Shown: in pieces, positions 6,343-11,950 of the stretch | Numbering within the stretch: the stretch's first letter is position 1 | How the letters are laid out: each line of letters begins with the position of its first letter | From: a virus | Virus record (IMG/VR): IMGVR_UViG_3300044971_000257 | Coordinates: 1 to 27,317 of that record | DNA length: 27,317 nucleotides | Strand: one strand, 5' to 3' | Program-made: the position numbers and the translations under genes | Notes under the pieces: model-generated | Told to the model about the DNA's origin: nothing | The model's input: only the letters and a program-made list of their open reading frames with translations | The model's database searches: none

Positions 6343-6509
6343 AGTTCAAGGTAGAGATGACGGTGGAGTTCAAAGATTTTGTAATTCCACCTAATAAAAG
6401 CCAATCAATGATCAATGGCATGCAACGCGAGCAGGTAGCGTTTGCATTACAAGATAAATTGGCAGGCATGAATTTGCAGATCCACAATGTCTATAAGCAA
6501 CGATCCTAG
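6339..6509 (+). CDS. Small hypothetical protein with GTG start
   Basis: A 56-residue frame. The GTG at 6339 is preferred because it overlaps the previous stop as GTGA and lies eight bases after GAGAGG; the ATG at 6333 is only two bases from that site. The product alternates polar and hydrophobic residues at the start (KFKVEMTVEFKDFVIP), a likely beta pair, then a helix (INGMQREQVAFALQDKLAG) and a strand. That beta-beta-alpha-beta order suggests a compact domain. It overlaps the zinc-ribbon gene by 23 bases. Confidence 0.5.
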   Translation: MKFKVEMTVEFKDFVIPPNKSQSMINGMQREQVAFALQDKLAGMNLQIHNVYKQRS

Positions 6510-6654
6510 ATGCATTTGGTGCGGAACTTATGGCTCGCCTGCAAATTTTGTAATTGTATTTGAAGCAGTAGAAGGCAATGCACTTAGCGAGTGCGAGTGG
6601 TGCGGCACAACGGAATACTTTAGAAGGAGGGCAAGCAATGGAAAAGAAGATTAA
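6487..6654 (+). CDS. Zinc-ribbon microprotein (two CxxC)
   Basis: A 55-residue frame with two CxxC knuckles, CIWCG (residues 9-13) and CEWCG (36-40), about 23 residues apart. This is the classic four-Cys zinc ribbon. The linker holds a beta strand (NFVIVFEAVEG). A basic C-terminus (FRRRASNGKED) follows. Such ribbons bind nucleic acid or proteins; the partner is unknown. The gene starts inside the preceding gene and overlaps the following membrane-protein gene by 17 bases, so coding density is very high here. Confidence 0.6.
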   Translation: MSISNDPRCIWCGTYGSPANFVIVFEAVEGNALSECEWCGTTEYFRRRASNGKED

Positions 6655-6820
6655 AGACTCAATCACAACACGCGGTTGGTTAGTTATTTGGTTAGGAGTA
6701 TTGGCGTTTACCATTTGGTTTACAACAGCAACGGCTGATGTTTGTTATGTAGGAGAGCAAGGCAACTGGTTAGGTTATGGATCATGTTCAGCAATGATTG
6801 ATAGCGTGGTGGGCAAATGA
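6638..6820 (+). CDS. Small membrane protein
   Basis: The ATG at 6638 has AAGGAGG seven bases upstream, better than any start earlier in the frame. The 60-residue product has a short Lys-rich N-terminus, one clear hydrophobic span (WLVIWLGVLAFTIWFT, about 14-29) and then a polar tail with two Cys (DVCYVGEQGNWLGYGSC). With Lys inside, the tail is likely outside the membrane, where the two Cys could pair. It could be a holin-like or an envelope-modifying peptide; the lytic enzyme lies 400 bases downstream. This is only suggestive. Confidence 0.6.
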   Translation: MEKKIKDSITTRGWLVIWLGVLAFTIWFTTATADVCYVGEQGNWLGYGSCSAMIDSVVGK

Positions 6821-7023
6821 CACCTGAAGAAGTAATTAAAAATCATTTAGAGCCAATTCAAGATGTTTTAACAACATGGATTGAAGGCCCGTATGTAGCA
6901 AAAATGTTGGCTGACCCTGAAACGCGTGAGCGCTACATGGGTTTTGTGGAAGGCATCAGATTAAGCAGGGCTAATGTAATTCAAGCAATTATCAACTTAA
7001 CGCCACAGGAGGAAGAAGAATGA
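6817..7023 (+). CDS. Small hypothetical protein
   Basis: A 68-residue protein beginning at an ATG that overlaps the previous TGA (ATGA). Helical throughout, with ETRERYMGFVEGIRLSRANV and an acidic end (PQEEEE). No motif is recognised. The end overlaps the start of a 27-residue membrane peptide. Its sequence up to the acidic tail looks like a folded helical bundle rather than a chance frame. Confidence 0.55.
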   Translation: MTPEEVIKNHLEPIQDVLTTWIEGPYVAKMLADPETRERYMGFVEGIRLSRANVIQAIINLTPQEEEE

Positions 7024-7103
7024 TGTTCATTGCAAGCGTAATTATTGTGACTCTTTTGGGCGTTGTAATCAGTGAGATTTGCTATAAAATAGAGCAGTCC
7101 TAA
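7020..7103 (+). CDS. 27-residue membrane peptide
   Basis: ATGATG at 7020 overlaps the previous stop (ATGA) and follows a GGAGGAAGAAG ribosome site. The product is a single hydrophobic span (MFIASVIIVTLLGVVISEI) with a short polar tail. It is too short for homology arguments; support comes from coupling and from the perfect membrane-helix composition. It may be a tiny membrane regulator or a lysis-related peptide. Confidence 0.45.
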   Translation: MMFIASVIIVTLLGVVISEICYKIEQS

Positions 7104-7127
7104 AAATAACCTGAAAGGGGTAAAGAA

Positions 7128-7217
7128 ATGGACAGTTTAATAAATCGTTGTATGTGCGGTAGTTGGGTTTACGGTAACGCCGCTTGCGAAGTGTGTAGAA
7201 AGTTGGCGAAAGGCTAA
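7128..7217 (+). CDS. 29-residue zinc-knuckle-like peptide
   Basis: The ATG at 7128 follows GAAAGGGG by seven bases. The product has four Cys in a C-x-C...C-x2-C layout (RCMCGSWVYGNAACEVCRK), which looks like a minimal zinc knuckle. Its TAA is three bases before the CTG that appears to start the lytic enzyme, so ribosomes ending here could reinitiate there. The peptide's role is unknown. Confidence 0.5.
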   Translation: MDSLINRCMCGSWVYGNAACEVCRKLAKG

Positions 7218-7220
7218 AGC

Positions 7221-7646
7221 CTGAAGCGTCTAACACAAATCCTTTTAAGCGCCGCATTAGCGGTAGGAATTGTGTTTGCTTCACCTGCGGCGGCTCAAGC
7301 ACCTAAATTACAATTGCATCAAATGCCGCCAAAAGTCATAGCACTTGAGATGGTGAAGAAAAATTATCCTGATCATAAGAAGCAATTTGCCTGCCTGGAA
7401 CAATTGCTTTACAAGGAGAGCGGGTGGCGCGTAAATGCGCTTAATCGCTCATCAGGCGCATTTGGGCTTTTCCAGTTCTTGCCGTCCACATGGAAAAATT
7501 ACAAGTATCCTTACATGCCAAAAGACGCTTACACGCAAATTAAGGCTGGCTTGCGCTATGTGTATAAGCGTTATTCCACACCTTGCGGGGCGTGGGAGTT
7601 TTGGAAAAAACAGGCTGGCCCTGACATGCACGGAGGTTGGTATTGA
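7221..7646 (+). CDS. Secreted lytic transglycosylase-like endolysin, CTG start
   Basis: The 141-residue precursor opens with a textbook Sec signal peptide: KR, a hydrophobic core (ILLSAALAVGIVFA) and SPAAAQA before cleavage. That signal peptide is only complete if translation begins at the CTG at 7221; the frame has a TAA at 7215 and no ATG, GTG or TTG between it and the GTG at 7272, which lies inside the hydrophobic core. AAGG lies about eight bases upstream of the CTG. The mature part is an SLT-type lysozyme domain: YKESGWRV with catalytic Glu66, then SSGAFGLFQFLPSTW, the substrate groove motif. It would cut peptidoglycan between MurNAc and GlcNAc. An exported enzyme needs no large holin pore, only a trigger. 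It could also be a wall-remodelling enzyme rather than the main lysin. Confidence 0.85.
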   Translation: MKRLTQILLSAALAVGIVFASPAAAQAPKLQLHQMPPKVIALEMVKKNYPDHKKQFACLEQLLYKESGWRVNALNRSSGAFGLFQFLPSTWKNYKYPYMPKDAYTQIKAGLRYVYKRYSTPCGAWEFWKKQAGPDMHGGWY

Positions 7647-7738
7647 TGACTACATCACCATTTGGCCTGCCGTTACGCGTTGATCTTCCTACGGTAGATC
7701 CTACTGAATGGGAAGATGAAGAAGAAGATGGCGATTGA
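7646..7738 (+). CDS. 30-residue acidic peptide
   Basis: The ATG shares one base with the lysin TGA, and CGGAGG lies within 15 bases upstream. The product is MTTSPFGLPLRVDLPTVDP followed by an acidic tail (EWEDEEEDGD). Its 3' end overlaps the HNH gene start in another frame. It may exist mainly to couple translation. No function is assigned. Confidence 0.35.
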   Translation: MTTSPFGLPLRVDLPTVDPTEWEDEEEDGD

Positions 7739-8069
7739 TAAAAAGGTTGTTGCTACCGTAATTAACAGGGCTAATGGCTATTGTGAAGTCTGCGGTGGCC
7801 CTGGCTTAGTTGAGAACATGGCCTTGCATCACCGCAAACTCAAATCCAGGGGCGGCAAAGACACCGTTTCCAATCTCATCTTGATCCATCACGGTTGCCA
7901 TAATCTAAAAACAGATAGTATTCACCTTAAGCCTGCAAGCGCAGAGCAAAAGGGTTGGATTGTGCCTTCTTACAAAGAGCCACATGAATTTCCTTTTGTG
8001 AAGCCTGATGGTTCAATTGTATTACTACAAGATGACGGCACTGAAGCCGTGATGATGGAAGGTGACTAA
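7728..8069 (+). CDS. HNH endonuclease
   Basis: A 113-residue protein if begun at the ATG at 7728 (a start at 7716 would add MKKK). The HNH core is complete: CEVCG zinc knuckle (C19, C22), LHHRKLKSRGG with H34/H35, then DTVSNLILIHHGCHN giving N49 and H58. These bind one metal ion and cut DNA. In many actinophages and HK97-like phages an HNH protein sits upstream of the terminase and stimulates cos cleavage during packaging; here it is about 1.6 kb upstream of the small terminase, so that role is plausible. A homing or accessory role is the alternative. The C-terminal third is a beta-rich extension (FVKPDGSIVLLQDDGTEAV). It is coupled by TAATG to ssb. Confidence 0.85.
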   Translation: MAIDKKVVATVINRANGYCEVCGGPGLVENMALHHRKLKSRGGKDTVSNLILIHHGCHNLKTDSIHLKPASAEQKGWIVPSYKEPHEFPFVKPDGSIVLLQDDGTEAVMMEGD

Positions 8070-8431
8070 TGAACATAAGTGTTAAAGGTAATTTAGGCAG
8101 TGACCCTGACCTAAAGTTTTCTAAGAACAACACCGCGTACTGTAATTTTTCATTGGCTTACACACCGCGCAAGCAAGTTAATGGTGAGTGGCAAGATGGC
8201 GAAACAATGTGGTTCAAGGTTATTGCATTTGGTACAAAGGCTGAAGCAATCGCAGACACTTTTAGAAAAGGTGACACAGTTTTAGTAACTGGTGAATTGG
8301 CACAAAGCACATACACCGACAAAGAAGGAAATGAAAAAACTTCTATGGAGATTACAGCCAAAGAAGTAGGTTTAGTTCCTAAACTGGGAAAGCCAAAGGC
8401 ACAAGCAACTAAGGAGGCAACACCGTGGTAG
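8069..8431 (+). CDS. ssb: Single-stranded DNA-binding protein
   Basis: A 120-residue OB-fold SSB: MNISVKGNLGSDPDLKFSKN, FSLAYTPRK, MWFKVIAFGTKAEAIADTF and KGDTVLVTGELAQSTYTDKEGN are the standard strands and loops. It coats single-stranded DNA during phage replication and recombination, working with the annealing protein and nuclease encoded upstream. It is shorter than host SSB and its C-terminus (KEATPW) lacks the acidic DDxPF tip that recruits host partners, so it may not share the usual SSB interactome. It starts in a TAATG junction. Confidence 0.92.
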   Translation: MNISVKGNLGSDPDLKFSKNNTAYCNFSLAYTPRKQVNGEWQDGETMWFKVIAFGTKAEAIADTFRKGDTVLVTGELAQSTYTDKEGNEKTSMEITAKEVGLVPKLGKPKAQATKEATPW

Positions 8432-8610
8432 ATGATCTAATGAGCGCGGCAGAAGTATGCGAACGCTTAGGAATTACATTAAATAACTTACGACAGATCC
8501 AACACCGTAAGACACTTACATGGGTGCAGAAGTCAGGCCGTAATGTGTTTTACACAAAAGCAGATGTTGAAAACTATTTTTCAAAGCGCCAGGAGCGTAA
8601 TCAAGGCTAA
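8425..8610 (+). CDS. MerR/excisionase-type helix-turn-helix protein
   Basis: The GTG at 8425 has AAGGAGG eight bases upstream and overlaps the ssb stop by seven bases. The 61-residue product is a one-domain HTH: MSAAEVCERLGITLNNLRQ is the helix-turn-helix, KTLTWVQKSGRNVFY the wing and TKADVENYF the final helix. This is the HTH_17 (MerR-like, excisionase) pattern. Such small proteins are either transcription regulators or Xis directionality factors. No integrase is present in the window, so regulation is the safer reading. Confidence 0.8.
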   Translation: MVDDLMSAAEVCERLGITLNNLRQIQHRKTLTWVQKSGRNVFYTKADVENYFSKRQERNQG

Positions 8611-8619
8611 CATCTTCAT

Positions 8620-8805
8620 GTGATCGTCATTGAAGAAGAAGTAACCGTGGCTCAGATAGATGAATGTCTGAGTCATGTTTACGCCATGCTGAAAACAGAT
8701 GAATTTGGCAACCGCATGGATTGGCGCAAAAAAGAGATGCTTACAGAGCAGTTAGATGAATTGCTTGATGCTCGTATCAATCTTGTAAGAACAGGTAAGC
8801 CATGA
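8620..8805 (+). CDS. Small hypothetical protein
   Basis: A 61-residue helical product from a GTG at 8620; the only ribosome-like sequence is AGGAG about 25 bases upstream, so initiation is probably by coupling. Sequence such as VAQIDECLSHVYAMLK and TEQLDELLDARINL suggests a pair of helices. No domain is recognised. The TGA overlaps the ATG of the next membrane peptide. Confidence 0.5.
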   Translation: MIVIEEEVTVAQIDECLSHVYAMLKTDEFGNRMDWRKKEMLTEQLDELLDARINLVRTGKP

Positions 8806-8891
8806 ACAACACACCGTTTGATGGAGTATTGCTTTTTATTGTTTTGAGTTTGTTTATTGCAGTAGTTGCAATGTCGCTAGGAATTAGATAA
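8802..8891 (+). CDS. 29-residue membrane peptide
   Basis: The ATG overlaps the previous TGA (ATGA). The product is polar for seven residues (MNNTPFD) and then a single strongly hydrophobic helix (VLLFIVLSLFIAVVAMSLGI) ending in Arg. It is the last gene before the terminator-like hairpins. It resembles tiny phage membrane peptides that assist lysis or block superinfection, but size prevents any firm call. Confidence 0.45.
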   Translation: MNNTPFDGVLLFIVLSLFIAVVAMSLGIR

Positions 8892-8905
8892 GTTACGCGT
8901 ACCTG

Positions 8906-8920
8906 ACCCCACCGTGGGGT
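8906..8920. promoter_or_regulatory. GC-rich palindrome after the early gene block
   Basis: ACCCCAC-C-GTGGGGT is a near-perfect palindrome with 7-base arms around one base. It lacks a T-run, so it is not a terminator by itself. It could be a protein-binding site, such as an operator or a packaging-related site; it lies between the early block and the late block. Confidence 0.35.
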
Positions 8921-8936
8921 TGAGTGCTGGACACAG

Positions 8937-8964
8937 CCCCTATTCACAACGAGTAGGGGTTTTG
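8937..8964 (+). terminator. Rho-independent terminator candidate
   Basis: CCCCTA (8937-8942) pairs with TAGGGG (8954-8959); the stem can be extended by TC/GA across a mismatch. The stem is followed by TTTTG. It would end transcription of the block running from 5622 and separates it from the acetyltransferase and terminase genes. Confidence 0.6.
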
Positions 8965-8984
8965 TTCACAACTAGGGGGGCAAA

Positions 8985-9599
8985 ATGAATTTAGGCAAAT
9001 TTGATTGTGCAACAGGACTAATAAATGTTTTGTATCAAAAAGATGACTTAGTTGTAAGAAATGCCCGCGAAATTGACATTATGTTTATTGATAAATTACA
9101 AAAAGATAATTCTTATGCTGTTGGATTTATTCAAAAAACCGTATGGGATAAGTATGTTTTTGGCGGAGAAAGAAATTTTGTTGTATTTATTTGCGAGAAG
9201 AACAATGACCCTGTTGGGTACATTCTCTTAACACCAGGCAAAGGCCACCACACTTACACGCGTATTCAGCAAATCGCAGTCAGAGATGACGCAAGACGAT
9301 TAGATTACGGTTCTGCGCTTATAGCCGTTGTAAAAGATTTTTGCCAAACATTTCAAAGAACAGGTACACGCTTGAGATGCCGTACAGATTTAGAGTCTAA
9401 TAGTTTTTGGAAAGCATTAGGTTTTAACAAATACGGTGTGTGGCAAAAGGGTATGATTAACCATGTAGGCTTTAAGGCTTCAGCCGACATAAACTTATGG
9501 CAAATAGATTTGAATGATAATTTATTAACGCTTTTTCCTTCAGAAGAAGAAGAATTATGGATACCGTCTGCTACCAGTAGTAACCTTAAAGCCAGGTAA
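8985..9599 (+). CDS. GNAT-family N-acetyltransferase
   Basis: A 204-residue protein whose ATG follows GGGGGG. The GNAT acetyl-CoA-binding motif is IQQIAVRDDARRLDYGSALI: a strand, then the R/D-x-R/G-x-G-S/A-L loop that grips pyrophosphate. Beta strands before it (FVVFICEK and VGYILL) and the later ESNSFWKALGF motif complete the fold. GNAT enzymes move an acetyl group to amines of small molecules or proteins. The acceptor is unknown. It sits alone between a terminator-like hairpin and the small terminase, a common place for accessory genes, and may modify a host protein or the phage's own head. The C-terminal 40 residues are unusual for the family (DINLWQIDLNDN and an acidic tail). Confidence 0.75.
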   Translation: MNLGKFDCATGLINVLYQKDDLVVRNAREIDIMFIDKLQKDNSYAVGFIQKTVWDKYVFGGERNFVVFICEKNNDPVGYILLTPGKGHHTYTRIQQIAVRDDARRLDYGSALIAVVKDFCQTFQRTGTRLRCRTDLESNSFWKALGFNKYGVWQKGMINHVGFKASADINLWQIDLNDNLLTLFPSEEEELWIPSATSSNLKAR

Positions 9600-9643
9600 T
9601 TCAACTTGCAGGAAACTTTTTGAAACATTAACATGAACACATT

Positions 9644-10141
9644 ATGGTAGAAAATACGCGTAATTTAGTAGAAAAAGAAACAACCATAATTGAGTTGCGC
9701 CATGAAGGTTATGTGTGGCGTGAGATTGCAGTTATGGTGGACATGAGCATTGCAGGCGTTGTGAAGGCTTACAAGCGCGCTCTTACGCGTCACCCTGTTG
9801 CGGCAATAGAAGAACACCGTGAACTGGAATTAGATCGCCTGGATAATCTTCAGCGTACCTACTGGCAACCTGCGGTGGCTGGCAATCTAAGAGCGGCAGA
9901 TTTTGTTTTACGCGTAATTGATAAGCGCGCAAAGTTACTGGGATTAGATGCACCATTGAAGGTACAAGCAGAGGTGGTTACTTATGACGGATCAGACCTG
10001 GACAGAGAAGTTGAACGAGTCGCAAGAATTATTGAAGCCTCAACAGTTGGAGGGGTTGCAACCATCACAGAACTCACGGATCAAGGCGAGCCGTTGGGTA
10101 TGGAAGAACAAACTGGCGCGGAAGGAACAACTACCGCCTGA
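9644..10141 (+). CDS. terS: Probable terminase small subunit
   Basis: The 165-residue product has an N-terminal helix-turn-helix (IIELRHEGYVWREIAVMV, then SIAGVVKAYKRAL), and a helical oligomerisation segment (LDRLDNLQRTYWQPAVAG, then FVLRVIDKRAKLLGLDAP), both standard for TerS. TerS recognises the packaging site and recruits the large subunit. A TAA in frame at 9629 makes ATG 9644 the first possible start, although no Shine-Dalgarno site is evident. The C-terminal 50 residues (from about residue 114) are encoded in the same bases as the start of the large terminase, a 158-base overlap in another frame. Confidence 0.75.
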   Translation: MVENTRNLVEKETTIIELRHEGYVWREIAVMVDMSIAGVVKAYKRALTRHPVAAIEEHRELELDRLDNLQRTYWQPAVAGNLRAADFVLRVIDKRAKLLGLDAPLKVQAEVVTYDGSDLDREVERVARIIEASTVGGVATITELTDQGEPLGMEEQTGAEGTTTA

Positions 10142-11405
10142 AGGTGACTGGAACATTTGGCTTGCAATGGCAGGCCGTGGATTTGGCAAAACAAGATTAG
10201 GCGCTGAAGAAATAGCCTGGCAAGCAATCGTTCAACCCGCTACCAGGTGGGCTGTTGTTGCCCCTACATTCTCAGATGCTAGAGATACATGTGCAGAGGG
10301 TGAGTCAGGCATTGTTGCCGTCTTACAGCGTTATCAAATGCTTCAGAATTACAACCGTTCTATTGGTGAGATCTTGCTTAAGAACGGTAGCCGCATAAAA
10401 CTGTTTAGCGCAGATAACCCTGAACGCTTTAGAGGCCCACAACATCATGGCGCTTGGTGTGATGAGTTAGGTGCATGGCGTTATCAAGATGCCTGGGATC
10501 AATTGCAGTTTGGCCTACGCCTGGGAAAAAAACCGCGTGTAATTGTTACTACTACGCCGCGTTCTACCGCTCTCATACGCATGCTTGCAGGCCGTACAGA
10601 TGGCTCAGTAGTAATTACCAGGGGAAGCACATTTGATAACGCTAAGAACCTAGCCCCTAGCGCATTGATGGAGTTGCAAGCGCGTTACAACGGTACGCGT
10701 TTAGGCCGCCAGGAACTTTATGGAGAAATCCTTGATGATGTTGAAGGAGCATTGTGGACTAGAGGTTTAATTGACCGCACACGCATTGCAACAGCCCCAA
10801 CTATGGCCCGCATTGTTGTAAGCGTTGATCCTGCCGTAACTAACTCAGAGAAGTCAGATGAAACAGGAATTGTTGTTGTTGGATCTACCTCAGATGGCCA
10901 GGGCTATGTGCTTGGTGATTACTCATTTAGAGGTTCACCGTTGCAGTGGGCTACAAAGGCAGTAGAACTATTTGACGCATACAAGGCTGATGCTGTTTTG
11001 GTGGAAGTAAACCAGGGCGGTGACATGGTGGGCGCAGTGTTGAAGCAAGTACGGCCTACCTTGCCAATTAGAGAAGTGCGAGCGCATGTGGGTAAAAAAC
11101 TACGCGCTGAACCAGTAGCGGCTATGTATGAGCAGGGGCGTATTCACCACATTGGAGAATTTGCAGAGTTAGAAGATCAAATGTGTACCTGGACTGTTGA
11201 TGAACCTAATTCACCTGACCGCATTGATGCAATGGTGCAGGGTTTTAGCGATTTGTTAGGAAAGGTTACGGTTAGTAATTACTTTAACGCTATTGCTAAT
11301 CATTGCCCTAAGTGTGGCTTGCCTATGCCTAAATCATTTACACATTGTTCTGCGTGTAGAACCGCTATGATTGTGACAAATTCTGAGGTGGCACAAGGAG
11401 CGTAA
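9984..11405 (+). CDS. terL: Terminase large subunit with C-terminal zinc ribbon
   Basis: A 473-residue packaging motor. ATPase: Walker A AGRGFGKT (63-70), preceded by the typical QLPPEGDWNIWL, and Walker B with D160-E161 in AWCDELGAW; TTTPR follows as a coupling motif. Nuclease: D282 in VSVDPAVTN, E341 in LVEVNQGG, and D412/D415 in PDRIDAM form the RNase-H-like active site that cuts concatemers. The ATG at 9984 has AGAGG nearby and gives the usual amount of sequence before Walker A, so the 158-base overlap with terS is probably real. At the C-terminus four Cys (C441, C444, C455, C458) make a CxxC-x10-CxxC zinc ribbon that is not part of the minimal terminase; it may hold portal or DNA. Confidence 0.95.
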   Translation: MTDQTWTEKLNESQELLKPQQLEGLQPSQNSRIKASRWVWKNKLARKEQLPPEGDWNIWLAMAGRGFGKTRLGAEEIAWQAIVQPATRWAVVAPTFSDARDTCAEGESGIVAVLQRYQMLQNYNRSIGEILLKNGSRIKLFSADNPERFRGPQHHGAWCDELGAWRYQDAWDQLQFGLRLGKKPRVIVTTTPRSTALIRMLAGRTDGSVVITRGSTFDNAKNLAPSALMELQARYNGTRLGRQELYGEILDDVEGALWTRGLIDRTRIATAPTMARIVVSVDPAVTNSEKSDETGIVVVGSTSDGQGYVLGDYSFRGSPLQWATKAVELFDAYKADAVLVEVNQGGDMVGAVLKQVRPTLPIREVRAHVGKKLRAEPVAAMYEQGRIHHIGEFAELEDQMCTWTVDEPNSPDRIDAMVQGFSDLLGKVTVSNYFNAIANHCPKCGLPMPKSFTHCSACRTAMIVTNSEVAQGA

Positions 11406-11950
11406 TGGCTGACAATTACAACACAATAATTGATCAAGGCGCTGACTGGTTTCGCAATTTCTTGTACACACAACCTGCAACGATTACAAACGCAGTAGGC
11501 AATGGCACAACTGTTACATACACCGCAGAAAACGGATTTAGTGCAGGGCAAACTGTTTACATTGAAGGCATCATGCCTAGCCAATACAACTTAGGTAATG
11601 TAACGATTGCTTCACGCACCTCAACACAATTTACTGTTACAAACGCGGCTACTGGTTTATACATTCAAGGTGGAGATGCACTAAGCGCAGTGGACATTAC
11701 TGGCTACACAGCCCGTATGCAGTTGCGCTCGCTACCTAATGACACCGTTGCAGTTTTAACGCTTACAGAAACAAGCGGCATTACAATTGATGGGCCTAGT
11801 GGAACTCTTGCAGTTCGCGCAACAGCGGCACAAACGGCGGCAATAATTGCAGGCCCTTACTATTATGATTTAGAGATAACATCACCTACTGGTGTGAAAA
11901 CACGACTTGTTCAGGGTGAATTAAATGTAAACGCAGAGGTGACAAGATGA
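11405..11950 (+). CDS. BppU-like structural adaptor with inserted beta domain
   Basis: A 181-residue protein starting in a TAATG junction after terL. Residues 1-22 (IIDQGADWFRNFLY) and 92-181 (DALSAVDITGYTARMQLRS; SGTLAVRATAAQTAAI; YYYDLEITSPTG) together match a fold seen in phage adaptors like the N-terminal domain of the baseplate protein BppU, which tethers receptor-binding proteins. Between them, residues 23-91 look like an inserted beta sandwich (TVTYTAENGFSAGQTVYIEG, and VTIASRTSTQFTVTNAATG), a module repeatedly found pasted into phage structural proteins. Its place just before the collagen-like fibre and overlapping it by four bases suggests it anchors that fibre. Because it lies between terminase and portal, attachment to the head is as likely as to the tail. 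Confidence 0.55.
   Translation: MADNYNTIIDQGADWFRNFLYTQPATITNAVGNGTTVTYTAENGFSAGQTVYIEGIMPSQYNLGNVTIASRTSTQFTVTNAATGLYIQGGDALSAVDITGYTARMQLRSLPNDTVAVLTLTETSGITIDGPSGTLAVRATAAQTAAIIAGPYYYDLEITSPTGVKTRLVQGELNVNAEVTR

Noticed and set aside
8892-8984. Possible tRNA or tmRNA fragment because of several short stems
   Set aside because: The stems are consecutive simple hairpins; no cloverleaf, anticodon arm or T-loop sequence fits.
9620-9648. TTGAAA-17-TATGGT promoter match before the small terminase
   Set aside because: The -10 overlaps the only sensible start codon (ATG 9644), so transcription would begin inside the coding region and would not carry the start.
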